A stretch of DNA of 64,000 bases, from the NCBI GenBank assembly GCA_947044365.1, contig OX345636.1:17471115-17535114 (forward strand), read 5' to 3'. The position numbers and the translations under genes are program-made. The first letter of the stretch is position 1, and the number at the start of each line of letters is the position of its first letter. Below, one piece after another: positions 40,698 through 52,279 of the stretch. The DNA comes from Petrosia ficiformis (Eukaryota > Porifera > Demospongiae > Haplosclerida > Petrosiidae). The notes beneath the pieces are model-generated. The model did not search any database, was not told where the DNA came from, and saw only the letters and a list, made by a program, of their open reading frames with translations.

Positions 40698-43600
40698 CAT
40701 ACACACATACATGCAAACATGTACATACATAGTTACATACATACATTCATACATACATACATGTACGTACATAGTTACATACATACAGATACATGTATGT
40801 GTATACACCTCTTTTCTTACTTCTAGTCTCCTCCACCTACTAATGTTCAACAAACATCCTCCACACATAGTTTGGGTACATCATCAGGAATTAAGAAATT
40901 TGCTCATGTTCTTCAAGATTATAATGCAGCAACACTAGATGAACTGACAGTTAAGCGTAATGAAAAGGTAGAAGTTTTGGACAATACCAAAAACTGGTGG
41001 GTTGTTAAAACCAGGATGGGTGGACAGGGTTACCTCCCATGTACTATACTGGAGTTTACAAATCAAAGAGGAACTATTGGTGAGTTTTCAAAAGTTTGTC
41101 AGCTTCTGACTTTCGTATGGTCAACAATTATGTGTAAAATATTATGCTATCCAGACTAGTATAATGTAATATTTATAGCATACTTCCAACTGCCACATGG
41201 AATATACTGTCACTGTAATGACATCAGCCGAGGTCAGTGCAAACATGGGAGATGTTTATGCCACATGCTGCATGTTAATTGGCATTGTCAGCCCTTTGAT
41301 ATTTAGTGCTACCATACTACAAGTATACTGTATGTACATGTACTAGACTGGATTGCAAAGTACATAGACATACATGTAGGTGGTGCCAGAATACAGATTT
41401 AGGTAGGACCCAAGGGTGCAATGATATCCAACTTTGCCATCAAAATCTCATGAATATCATATGTGGTTCGATTAGGGTAGGATTAGGATGGGTTCAATCA
41501 ATATCAAAGTAATCTTACTCTTTGATGGCAATCTTGGACATCACACCAAGTGTGCAGTGTGCAAAGCACATTATGAAATTTTATTTGCCTCATTTTTCAT
41601 AAGGGGTGTGGTTGTTGTTCATGTTTAAACATACAACAGCTTTTTATCAATCTTTCTGATCATGAATTATACTTATAAACTTCAAAAGAGGTATTTCTTT
41701 ACACATTTTGAAGCTATATAAGGTAGTCACATAGCAAAATGAAATTGCAACACCTTTACAATCAACAATTAACATCTATTACTTCCACCCATATCATAAT
41801 CAGTAGCCTGAGTGTTGTTCCATATGTATATAAGTAGATAGTGTTGATGAATATTCGTGAATTAAATTGCTAAATAAATATTTCTTCTACATGTATTTCA
41901 GAACTTCAACCACAGCATATCAACGTTGCTGGTAAACTAGTGCCTGCACCTCCAGTATCTGCTCCTCCTCCTCCTCCTCCACAAAACTCTGGATTTCCTG
42001 TAGAGGCATGGGACAGGGAGGTATGGAAACAACCACAAGTATAATAAGTCGCTATCATTCTAGTCTTCTTTCCATACTTTCTTGTCAATAGAGTTTGGGA
42101 ATCAGACCAGGCTAGTTTTCCCATACTCTCTTGTCATTGGAGTCTGGGAACAGACCAGGGAGACTCTCTTGTCAATAGAGTCTGGAAACAGACCTAGCTA
42201 GTTTGCCCATACTCTCTTGTCAATAGAGTCTAGGAAATTAACCGGTCTTGTCAATAGAGTCTGGGAATCAGACCAGGCTAGTTTTCCCATACTCTCTTGT
42301 CATTGGAGTCTGGGAACAGACCAGGCAGACTCTCTTGTCAATAGAGTCTGGAAACAGACCTGGCTAGTTTTGCCATACTCTCTTGTCAATAGAGTCTGGG
42401 AATGTAACCGGTCTTAGTCTGGGAATCAGACCAGGCTAGTCTTCCCAGACTCTCTTGTCAAAAGACTCCATGAATGTAACCAGTCAAGTCAATAGAGTAT
42501 GGGAATGAGACCACTCTTGTCAAACAATAGTAATGTTGTTATTAAAACCTTTTTAGTAAAGCACTGTGATTTCTGAATTGTAACTAAAATGCATGTGTAT
42601 ACTTACTTGTAAGGACAATGTGTAGGAGACTAATCACAATGATGCAAAGCCTTGCGAATCTCTGTGTTGTGTCAATGTGTTAAGTTGTAATCGCAATGCA
42701 CTTTCTTCAACACACAATGTAATGCGAGGATAGATCTGATTTCTATCTTTGCATCAGCTGCTTTGCTTTTGACCAAACACTTTTCAGAATTTTAGCACAC
42801 AATGCAATAGACACAACGCAAGGCATTACATCATTATGTGAACCAACCTTAACTATGGATATACAAATATCTTTATATAGACCTATTTGGATACTTCACC
42901 ACAAAATCAAAGCCAAGCAAGAGTGCTTCCTAGAATAGAGGAAGTATCAGAATCTCCTCCTCCTCCTCCTCCTTTGGTATGTATGTTCTTAGTACTATGC
43001 TATCACATAAAATGTAAAAAGGTTCACACAGTACTGTGATTACAGTAAAAAGTAGTACTATAGTACTACTTAGAAATACAGTTGACTATCACTTTATTAA
43101 AGTATAGCTCCCATCATAGTATGTAAACTTAATAAAGTCAGGTACTTTATATATTTCTATCTATAGGTACCACCTCCTCCACCTCAACCTCAAGGTACAT
43201 AATTATATATATCTGTATTATGTTTACAATTTGATTCATTAGTCAAGCATGTTTTATCATAGTATATACTGTAGACCCAGAAATGTTAGCGAAAATAACA
43301 GGATGTAAAATTAAATTAAATTAAAAGGTTGCTCATTATTATGGCTAAGTTTAGTTATAACTTTGGTGTGCACTGTATAGTCAATGCAGTTACCTATACC
43401 AATACTCTGCCTATATGTTTAATATAGGCATCTTAATGTAGGCACCAAGTATAGGAACCTACATGAAGTTAGGGATGTTCAATACAACAAAAAAATAGTG
43501 TTTTGTTATCGCTGCAAAAATATCACGATATGATACAGTATGACATATTTGAAGTAATGATGGGAATGATTATATAATGTTCCATTTGGTAGTAGTTGTC

Positions 43601-46600
43601 ATAGAAATAATAAAAGAAATCAATCAAAGTTATGTGCACTACTTTATTACAATTGCTTTTAGGTATAAAATTACACAAATTGGAAAAACTATAGGTTTGC
43701 TAAGTTGCCTATTCCAGTGTATCGATACACCCAAAAGTATCATGATATTGAATGAAAATATCAATATTTCAATATATTGATACATATCGTACATCAATAC
43801 ATGTAGTATAGTCTAATTATAATAATAGTAGTTTAGTACTCTACTACACTTCAATTATAAATCTTTCATTTTTGTAGTTTCTCCTCCTCCTCCTTCAGGG
43901 CCTGGAGTACCTCCTCCACCTCCACCTCCACCTCCACCTCCTCCTGGAGGTAAGTTTACATTAATAATATTATCAGTACTATATTAAAAGTTTTATAATA
44001 ATGTTGTTGAGTAGCTACATAATTATGTGTAAACAATATTTGACCGTGTTTACAAAAATCTATCTTGTTGAGGTATCTCTAACTTTCATTGAAAGTCCAC
44101 TATTTGGTTATTTCGCAATAGGAAGACATTGAAAATTGGTATACATGACGATCAATCATTAGGCTTCATAAGATTTCATTAGGTTTCTATACAAAATAGC
44201 TGAATACCATCGAGTGTTTAAAATAAGTATTAATTTTTGATTTACCTTAATATGGTTGGTTCTTCCAAACATGGTCACATATTATTATTATAGTAATAAA
44301 TATCAGACAGACTGATGAATTATTTTACCAAGTACAGGCCTGCAAGGGGTATGGAATATACTAGTGCTGTTTTAGTTAACTATAACTATAACTAAAACCC
44401 CTTTTAATAAGGCGGCATTACGACTTTTAGTTAACTAAACTATAACTAAATTGCAGGTCTGCAACAATAACTGTAACTAACTAAAATGAAAATTGGTCAA
44501 TAATAGCCACTTTTAGTTAGTAAACTTAAACTAAAACCTTTTTAATAAACCCACACGTAACATTGATTAACAATACAGTATCTAACTGTAACTAAAAGTG
44601 GTCATTAATTAAAACAGCACTGGTGTATACACTGTACAGTTATTGTCATGTTTCCTTACTATGGCATAAATTTCTCCTTCCCTCACAACAGGTGGTCCTC
44701 CTCCTCCTCCTCCTCCTCCTCCTCCTCCTCCTCCTCCTCCTCCACCACCACCTCCACCACCACCCCAAATTGGATTGCCAAAGCCAAGACAATCGCTAAA
44801 AGATATGATTGCTCAGCACAAACAGAATCTTGTAAAGCAAGGTATAAAAACATAATAAACTGACATATAATTATAGTAATAATTATGCATTAATTTTAAT
44901 CATTCATTGTTTTAAAGCTCCTTTTATAATTATGTCAACTTTTAGGCAAACTAACTTCCACTCAGCCATCATCATCTTCATTAGCACCTTCTACAGAAGA
45001 TGGTATGGATATTGTAGAAGCTCTTAAGAAAAGAAGACCTCTTCGTAAGACATCAACAGCAATTGCTCTACAAGGTATGTGTGATTGATTTTGAAGTGTG
45101 TATAAAGTACATGTATATAGACAATGGATGACTTATGATATTATATATGGATGGTTGAATGATCTGAGAAGTATATTCGTTAGGGATAAATAGATGAATG
45201 AATGAATAGATAGATATGTTTTTGTAGATAGATGAATGGATTATTCATGAATTAATTGGATTGGTAGATGAACGGATGGATTGAATGAATGGATAAATAG
45301 ATAGATATAAGAACAAGCTACATTTAGATGAATAGACTGGCTGATTTGTTAATGGTGCTAAGTTGAATATAATGTAAAGATCATTCATGTTCACCTTGGC
45401 CTCAGAATAATGTTTCTAGCTTCAGTTTAGGACCAATGATTTTTATACCTGGACCATTTTCATATCTTTATCCTTCCTGTTCTTTTAGTATTATCAAAAT
45501 TCAATCCATTTCTTCATTATTGAGTTACAGTATGTATAATCATGTATTAACCTTATGACATTAAACTGTACACTATATTAGATATAAAGTCATCACATTA
45601 TAATTTGGAGGTCATCATGAATGTGAACAGACTTCAGATACATGTTTAAGTTCTAACATTTTTTTGTCATTTAGTTCAAAAGGAACAGACGAATAGTGTT
45701 GAGCCACAAACTGAGTTTGAAATACAGCTAGCTCGAAGGAAAGAGTCCATAGCTAGAGGTAATGAATACTAATTAATTATATCCTGTAAGTTAGGGTTGG
45801 ACAATATTGAAAATTAATTTTATGATTATTGCTTAAAGGCGACAATTATTAACTACTCTGCTAGTATGCTCGTTTTTAAAAGATGACAATTCTGATCCTT
45901 GCTTTGAGAGCATCACCAATCAGCTAATGTCCAATGGATCACTGATATTATTTATTGGTGTCCATGGCTTCTCCCCTGCCCCTCCCACTAAACTCGTTAG
46001 TATCTCATTATTATATTCTCATTGTAGTGTTGGTTATTTTATACATGTAGTACTTAAACTACTAGGGCTGGGAATCGGCTGATATTCTGAAATCGATTAT
46101 CACTAACTTCAAGTCGATTGATAATCGATTAAAATCAGCGGAAGTAATTAGGCCAATTATAATACAGGAAACTCCTCCCATTTGATGATCAAAGAGGCTT
46201 CCTATCACTTCCATATTTTACCTTATTTGCCATCACATGCTTGAAATAATTAGCATAATCGATATCACAGACTTATAATCGATAATCAGAAGAATTTTCA
46301 ATATCGATTGATTAATCAATTAATCGATTAATCATCCCAGCCCTATAAACTACTAATCCAAGATAACTAACTAAAAGTGCCATCCGTTATTGACCAGTTT
46401 AGTTATAGATTAGTAAACTAAAAGTCATAATGCCTTACTATGGTATTTTTCAACTGCATAGTTTATATTATTTGTATTACTTAATTGATGGTTGTCTGGT
46501 TGTCATAGCTCAGTGGTGAGAGTAGTGGTGGGTGAAGTCAGTGGCCCTGGTTCGATTCCCAGTGTGACTACCAGCATTTTTCACTTTCTTCTTTTAGCCT

Positions 46601-49600
46601 TATTAATAAGAATTTAGCATTTGTATTTTCAGTGTAAGGTGAGATTAGCAAGGCATTGCTACATGAGACAACATCATCTGATATGATTATTGTAATCCAA
46701 TAATAATAATGTTTGCGATAATTATATTGAATTATTGTGTAATCCTACATGTACATGTACTCTAAGCAAAATATTATGGTTATTAATTTTAAGACCTAAT
46801 TTATGTATTTAAAACATTTCCCAAACCTTCTCAGTGGTATGTTTTGGATGCATGATCAATTCTTTCCCATCCCTAACAAAAAATTCTTATGAAACCCTGC
46901 AAATGTTGCAAAGTTAATGCAATATGTATATACAATGATGTTATGTTAATATATGGATATAAATAGTAATTTTATATACATGTACTCATATTTATACAGA
47001 AACTGTTGACGAAGAATATCATATGTTGGCCTGGGGTGCTTCACCAAAAGATATTGATATTTGGCTCCATGATCACGGCTATGGAAGGTAATTTTAGATA
47101 TTAATTTTGTTTTAAACGGGTTGAAAAAATAACCGTTGAATTGTACAGAATACCCACATACCTCATGTATAATGATTATGTCAACATGTGGATAATAGTA
47201 CATTGTAGGGCTGGGATGATTAATCGATTAATTGATTAATCAATCGATATTGAAAATTCTTCTGATTATCGATTATAAGTCTGTGATATCGATTATGCTA
47301 ATTATTTCTGAAGACATACTTTTCAAGCATGTGATGGCAAATAATGTAAAATATGGAAGTGATAGGAAGTCTCTTTGATCATCAAATGGGAGGAGTTTCC
47401 TGTATTAATTGATTTAATTGGCCTAATTACTTCCGCTGATTTAATCGATTATCAATCGACTTGAAGTTAGTGATAATTGATTTCAGAATCTCAGCCAATT
47501 CCCAGCCCTAGTACATTGATCATAATGAAATCTGAAGCTGAAGGTTCAGAAATAAATTGGATATTTTAAAGTATGTGTTGAAAAACTTTATGTCATATGA
47601 CACTAAACACAGAACCACTTTTATTGTATCTTAAGCCTACTATTATTTGCATCCGCTAAATTCAGCAATTTTTAAATGCTAATTTAGCATGTATTAATTT
47701 TAGTGAATTTCTGAGCCACGTCTAATATGCCTAATGAATGATCATGAAATATATATATTTTTAGTGTGTACTAATTTAGCAATTATTATGTTAGTCACTA
47801 AATTCGGTAAAATTAATACATGTAATCAAAAGTAAGCTTAACCCTTAGAGGACTGAGTTTGTTTGTCAAAATTCTTCCCATTTCCCACACTGGCGACTCT
47901 ATTTTGGCCATCGTTCACTTTCTTTAGCCCAAACATGGCTCCTTTTCCAACATGGAGTACTACTTCTACCAACTTGCTTACCGGGACGCGAAAGTCCTCA
48001 AGCACTTCATAGGATCAAATCAAATGCAGTGCTCTCCCTCTTTTGACTGGAACTGGGGCTAACAAAATGACCCCACTGCATGTTGGTGTTGCACCAGCTA
48101 TACCCATGATTTCAGGTTTTACAGCAAGGGAAATGCCTCAGGTACCCACCAGACACATGGGCGGGATCACTAAAACCACAATTTGCGTGGGCAGTGAGGG
48201 GCTGCACCCCCTTCAAACCCCCATTAGTCGTTATTTAGGCCAAAGGGCGGTGGAAAAACCGTCAACCTTTTTAAGCCATTTTCATGGGCTTGTGCCTGAC
48301 ACCAATTACAAGCATTTGGAGAGCTTCGTAATGCTAGGAACACACTCCGAACCACGTAGGGGTGAAATGTCACATATATGTGACATTAGTCTTCTAAGGG
48401 TTAAGGTATTTTTAAAACACCATACTAGTTTTATCCATGTTGAATACTCACCAAAGCCATGTTTGTACCTTCTTACAATATTCCTCTCTAATGCTGAATA
48501 TAGGAACACTTGATGGACTATCAAACATGAAATTTTAGATATTTATTTCTTCCATTGTTTTAATAGATAATTTATTATTATTATTTATGTTTCTTTTCCC
48601 TCATATTTCAGTTGTGTTGGTAAAATATATGTTGAAAGTGGTGAAGATCTGTATAAGATGAATAGAGATGATCTTAGGGAATTGTGTGGTATCAGAGATG
48701 GAATACGATTGTACAGTCTTCTTCAGAGAGATAGAAAACAGGTCAGCATTAAAATTTAAAAATATAATGTGTCTTTAAGATTATAGGATGATTAATCAAT
48801 TTATCAATTAATCTATCTACATTAAAATTCGTCTGATTGTAAGTCAATTATACTAATTATTCCAAAAGACACACTTTTCAAGCATGTGGCAGCAAATATG
48901 GAAGTGACAGGAAGCCTTTTTAACCATTCAAGGAGTTTCCAGCATTAATTGGCATAATTACTTACACTGATTCTAATCAAGTATAGATTTGAAGGTAGTG
49001 ATATTTAATCTCAGAATCTCAGCTGATTCCCAGCCATAATTATAATAATTTATTGTCACCAAGCAGCATTTATAATAGATCTAGATATCCCAGCTTTCAT
49101 CATGATAAGAAAGCTAGTAAAAACCTAATTAAATGTTTCTCACAAAAACATACATTGTCTACCAAAAAGAAATATCAAAGTATTGTTTTGTGTATTATAC
49201 TATATGTATATTATAGGTTGTTTTTAGTCTCGCGTAGCCAGACCCAACCTACGAAGGAAGGATCTGGGAACAAGCCTACATACACTTCGTTCAAGTACCA
49301 CCGGATGTTGGTGTAAAACTCCTTAACAGCTACGTTAAGTCCACTCCCTTCATTGAATCAACGCGCTAAAGTGGCAAATGAAGGATTGGTGTGTTATCTG
49401 TAAGTGCGATGTTAGTAGAGGTACAGCGAAGGCTAAAAGATTGAAATTGTATGGAGACAGTGCGGAAGCCACTAGAGAAAGGTTGGAATTATTCCTTTAT
49501 CAAGAACTGTATTTATTGTTGGAGAAAACAAATTTCAGTAGAGAGAGTTGGCTATGCCACAAGTGTAAGAATGAGTATTTCGAGCTAATTCAGGAGATCA

Positions 49601-50977
49601 ACGCGAAGAGAGAGCATTTAGTGAAGAAGCTGCAGAGTTTGGCTGCTTTTGCTGAACTAATGAAAGAGATCGCTATTGCACTCTCCAGCAATAATTTCAC
49701 ACGTGTAAACGTATGAATATAATTATTTTACTTCATGAATATTATTAAGTTATATATGACCACTTAAAGTACTTGAACGAAGTGTATGTAGGCTTGTCCC
49801 CAGACCCTTCCTTCGTAGGTTGGGTCTAGCTACACGAGACTAGGTTGTTTTTACTGTCATAATTAGTGTGTATTATACTCCTTTCAATATCTAAAGAAGT
49901 GCTATAATAAACATGATATTTTATCCTTCAATCTTTTAAATTATTTACTATTTCAGGCTGCTAAGAGAGCAGGTGCATCAGACTACCAAACTGAATTTGA
50001 AGTAAGTATATTTAACATTTACACACATAATATTTATTATATTAAATTATTCATAATTATGTATTATTTTCTGCTTCAACAGAGGAAACTTGAAAAACAG
50101 AAAGTAAAAACAGATGCAATGAACAAAACTGGCGTAAGACGCAAACTTAGTAAAATTGAAGAAGATGATGTAAGTAAAATCATTGGCATGTTCAAATAGC
50201 TATCATATAGTACATAGTTATGATATATAATATAGCATTAGAATAACACCCCATATAATATATGGGGTGTTATTCTAATGCTATTCTAATGCTAATTATG
50301 ATTATGATTATGCTAATGCTAATTATGATTATATAGGAAATCATACATGTTCTTACAAAATGTTATATATTATATAACATTTTGTAAGAACATGTATGAT
50401 TTCCTATATAATCATAATTAGCAATTTATAGTTAATACATATAATTATTCACACAAGCATAATTATTTATGTATTATTAGCATGGGATTTTAGTGTTAAC
50501 TATAACTAAAATTCCTTTTAGTAAGGCCTTTTACCTTATAGTTAACTAAACTGTAACTAAATTGCAAGTCTACAGCAATAACTATAACTATAACTAAAAC
50601 GAAAAAATAGCCAATAACCTTTTACTAAGCCCAATGTTAGTGAACTATAACTATATATAGCTATATTGCAAGAAACTAGACATACTATAACTATAATTAG
50701 AACTAAAAGTGATCATTATTGTCATACTACTAATTGGGAACTGCATTAAAACATGGTCTCAACATTAATTGAATGATGTATCCAGTTTATCAAATAACAT
50801 ATACTACATTCTGTGTAAACTAAATCATCTAATTACACTTCTTACTCTAGCAAGGTAACATACATGATTCTTAATGTATGCCTTTCCCTATAGGAATTTG
50901 CAGGTGTACCAAAATGGAAAAGAGAACTAATTATAAAGCAAAAGAAGAAAATTTCAGGTCACAGCGATGATGATCAC

Positions 50978-51016
<39 letters not shown>

Positions 51017-52135
51017 AATGATGACAGAAGAGGGCATGGACGAAGGCGTGACAGAGATGACAAGGGCAGACGAGAGCGTCTCAGACGACGTGATCGTGAT
51101 CGTGATTCAGATGATGATGACCGGAAGGGAAAATCCACTCGAAAGGGAAAAAATAAAAAATCAAGTCGTGATGACAAAGAAGGAAAAAGAAGACATAGAG
51201 ATGATAGTGACAATGATCCCAAACATCGGAAAGGAAAGAGTACACGTCGAGATGAGAGCCCAGACCGAAAAAGAAAGGGTAAAAAAGAAAGAAGTAGATC
51301 AAAAGATGATTCCAAAGGATCAAGAAAACAGAAAGAAGATCGTAAAAGGAAAGAAACATATATTGATGATTCTGAATTTTCAGAATCAGAAACTAGTGAT
51401 TCAAAATCTGAGAGTAGTGGGTCTGAATCAGATTCTTCCAGTGGTAGAAAAAAGAGCATTTCTGAAATTCCTGGCACTGCATGGGCTTTAGGTGAAGGAG
51501 ATGAAGTGGAGAATCTTGATGAGCGTATACGTAATCAGCAACAAGAGATACAAAAGGAACTTTCTTGTTTAACTCGACTGCAACGTGAGCTTGGTCTGAG
51601 TACCCTGCCATCATTGCAGCAAAAGGTTCTTCAAGCTGATTTACAGAAGCTCCAGGCTATACAAGCAAAGCTGAAAGCTAGACCAGGCGATAAGGAATTT
51701 CAGATACAGTTAATAGGACAACAGATGATACTTGTGGAGCATTTGTACGAGATACAAGAGTCCCTCTCTTATAAAGGAATGGAATCACAGCTAGAAAATT
51801 TAAGTGGTCAAAAACAAATGACTCATAGTGTCTCAAGTAATAGTTTAAGACATGGCGGGAATTCTTCCAGCCACCTCCCTCTTAGCCAGATACCTCAACC
51901 TCCAAACCCTCTTAGCCAGATACCTCAACCTCCAAACCCTCTTAGCCAGATACCTCAACCCCCAAACCCTCTTAGCCAGATACCTCAACCTTCATTGGAG
52001 TTGAATCAACAGGCCCAATTAAACCAAATGCTAAGGCAGCAATTGCTAGCTGAACAACTTCGTCAGCAACAGCTTACTAACGACTTAATTGCCGAACAAC
52101 AGCGTCAGCAAATGTATGCAGCGGAACGACGCAGA

Positions 52136-52174
<39 letters not shown>

Positions 52175-52279
52175 ATGTATGCTATGAGTGGTGGATATGG
52201 TGCTGGCTATGGTGCTGGCTATGGTACTGGCTATGGTGCATACTATAATCCACTTCAACCATCTATTCCTTTAATATGA
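30556..52279 (+). CDS. EPS8: EPS8-like actin capping/bundling adaptor with long C-terminal extension
   Basis: Twenty-eight exons join in phase: 30556-30575, 30682-30740, 30875-30882, 31017-31094, 31347-31380, 31436-31521, 32030-32191, 33046-33186, 33501-33566, 33638-33920, 34285-34499, 35750-35873, 36955-37144, 38269-38397, 39898-40207, 40827-41079, 41902-42020, 42881-42976, 43167-43194, 43878-43949, 44692-44841, 44946-45074, 45675-45758, 47000-47087, 48612-48741, 49957-50001, 50083-50169, 50894-52279. Total 1523 residues (human EPS8: 822). Domains: PTB about 88-215; central helical region 385-560 (YGINLIAKLGHHL); SH3 about 659-713 (DYNAATLDELTVK, NWWVV, GYLP); polyproline 720-874, including 23 consecutive prolines; SAM-like effector domain about 950-1018 (WLHDHGYG, DDLRELCG). 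The tail (1063-1523) has PKWKRELI, a 13-residue Asp run, a charged Arg/Lys/Ser region, coiled coil, four PLSQIPQPPN-type repeats, polyQ and Gly/Tyr repeats. EPS8 caps and bundles actin and links receptors to Rac. The start is MSRKKS; an in-frame upstream ATG (30322) is less likely. Confidence 0.9.
36584..36721. mobile_element. short palindromic MITE
   Basis: 138 bp with about 35-bp inverted arms, ATATGTGACCACGGATGAGA on the left and its complement on the right, in an EPS8 intron. A related half-site (CATGGTCACATAT) lies near 44270. Confidence 0.7.
37543..37790. repeat. nested fold-back sequence
   Basis: Perfect 28-bp arms (37648-37675 and 37763-37790) enclose a second, imperfect hairpin (TTTGTGTCC...GGACACAAA). 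An adjacent pair of 16-bp arms (GTATGATGGTGACATC at 37543 and its complement at 37623) forms another. In EPS8 intron 13. Confidence 0.85.
40255..40805. repeat. TACA tetranucleotide array
   Basis: About 550 bp of TACA/CATA units interrupted by TACATGTA motifs, ending just before the acceptor of EPS8 exon 16. Every ORF across it (YIHT or MYVC repeats) is an artefact. Confidence 0.95.
42065..42520. repeat. ~49-bp irregular minisatellite
   Basis: Eight or nine degenerate units built on CTCTTGTCAATAGAGTCTGG and AATCAGACCAGGCTAGTTTT, with units of unequal length. It fills the start of EPS8 intron 17. Confidence 0.85.
44362..44632. repeat. TTAGTTA-rich dispersed repeat (R2)
   Basis: A copy of the repeat that supplies the 50-bp satellite unit: GTGCTGTTTTAGTTAACTAT, ACTAAAACCCC, AAACTATAACTAAATTGCAG, ending AAAACAGCACT, so its outermost bases are inverted. 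Other copies: about 36092-36420, 38765-39055 and 50492-50733, with fragments near 14390, 19130 and 46355. Confidence 0.75.
46063..46345. mobile_element. hAT-type MITE, 283 bp (TAGGGCTGGGA family)
   Basis: Ends TAGGGCTGGGA / TCCCAGCCCTA are flanked by an exact 8-bp duplication TAAACTAC (46055-46062, 46346-46353). The inside is built from ATCGATTA-type repeats. A second copy in opposite orientation is at 47206-47510; a decayed one is at about 48783-49037. Confidence 0.9.
46494..46620 (+). mobile_element. tRNA-derived SINE, copy 1
   Basis: A pol III A-box TAGCTCAGTGGTGAGAG (from 46506) and B-box GGTTCGATTCC (46549-46559) sit at near-tRNA spacing, followed by a tRNA-unrelated tail (GACTACCAGCATTTTTCAC). 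The related copy on the other strand at 15250-15312 shows this is a dispersed family and not a tRNA gene. Confidence 0.8.
47206..47510. mobile_element. hAT-type MITE, 305 bp, inverted copy of 46063-46345
   Basis: Same family, with TAGGGCTGGGA / TTCCCAGCCCTA ends and an exact 8-bp duplication GTACATTG (47198-47205, 47511-47518). It lies in opposite orientation to its relative 1.1 kb away in the neighbouring EPS8 intron. Confidence 0.9.
47842..48400. mobile_element. piggyBac-like nonautonomous element, 559 bp
   Basis: Inverted ends CCCTTAGARGAC / GTCTTCTAAGGG are flanked by TTAA on both sides (47838-47841, 48401-48404). The inside is more G/C-rich than the intron around it. A related sequence is at 52680-52870 (shared TTGTTCACTTTCT, CTAGTAACTTGCTTAC-like). 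ORFs inside show no homology. Confidence 0.75.
49225..49842 (+). mobile_element. Mutator-like element, 618 bp, with long TIRs
   Basis: About 72-bp terminal inverted repeats (49225-49296 and 49771-49842; four mismatches) start TAGTCTCG and are flanked by an exact 9-bp duplication GGTTGTTTT (49216-49224, 49843-49851). Long TIRs plus a 9-bp duplication point to the Mutator superfamily, but no transposase is present. It sits in EPS8 intron 25 and carries one intact ORF. Confidence 0.8.
49378..49716 (+). CDS. zinc-finger-like ORF inside the Mutator-like element
   Basis: 112 residues, uninterrupted, lying exactly between the two long TIRs. A C-x2-C (residues 5-8) and a later W-L-C-H-K-C (about 59-64) could form one Cys4 zinc-binding unit. 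The C-terminal half is a likely coiled coil (leucine/lysine-rich). I do not recognise the family. It may be the N-terminal DNA-binding part of a lost transposase or a captured host exon. Whether it is expressed is unknown. Confidence 0.5.
   Translation: MKDWCVICKCDVSRGTAKAKRLKLYGDSAEATRERLELFLYQELYLLLEKTNFSRESWLCHKCKNEYFELIQEINAKREHLVKKLQSLAAFAELMKEIAIALSSNNFTRVNV
50233..50283. repeat. perfect inverted repeat, 20-bp arms
   Basis: Arms 50233-50252 and 50264-50283 (TAGCATTAGAATAACACCCC and its exact complement) with an 11-base AT loop. In EPS8 intron 27, 34 bp before a second, longer palindrome. Confidence 0.95.
50317..50423. repeat. 107-bp perfect palindrome
   Basis: Base-by-base comparison gives 53-bp arms with no mismatch around a single central T at 50370. 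Arms include AGGAAATCATACATGTTC and its exact complement. No ORF. Confidence 0.95.

Noticed and set aside
40256..40868. ORFs of 70-137 codons over the TACA array
   Set aside because: Tetranucleotide repeat artefacts; only the part after 40827 is real EPS8 exon.
46494..46573. A functional tRNA gene
   Set aside because: Boxes are present but no clean cloverleaf could be drawn, and a related copy with the same tail exists; it is a SINE.
48043..48524. 156-codon ORF and its antisense partner
   Set aside because: Lies almost wholly inside a TTAA-flanked inverted-repeat element, overlapping its end, with no recognisable motif.
50967..51491. Overlapping 174-codon plus and 167-codon minus ORFs
   Set aside because: Shadows of the Asp/Arg-rich EPS8 exon 28; the true frame runs 50894-52279 without a stop.
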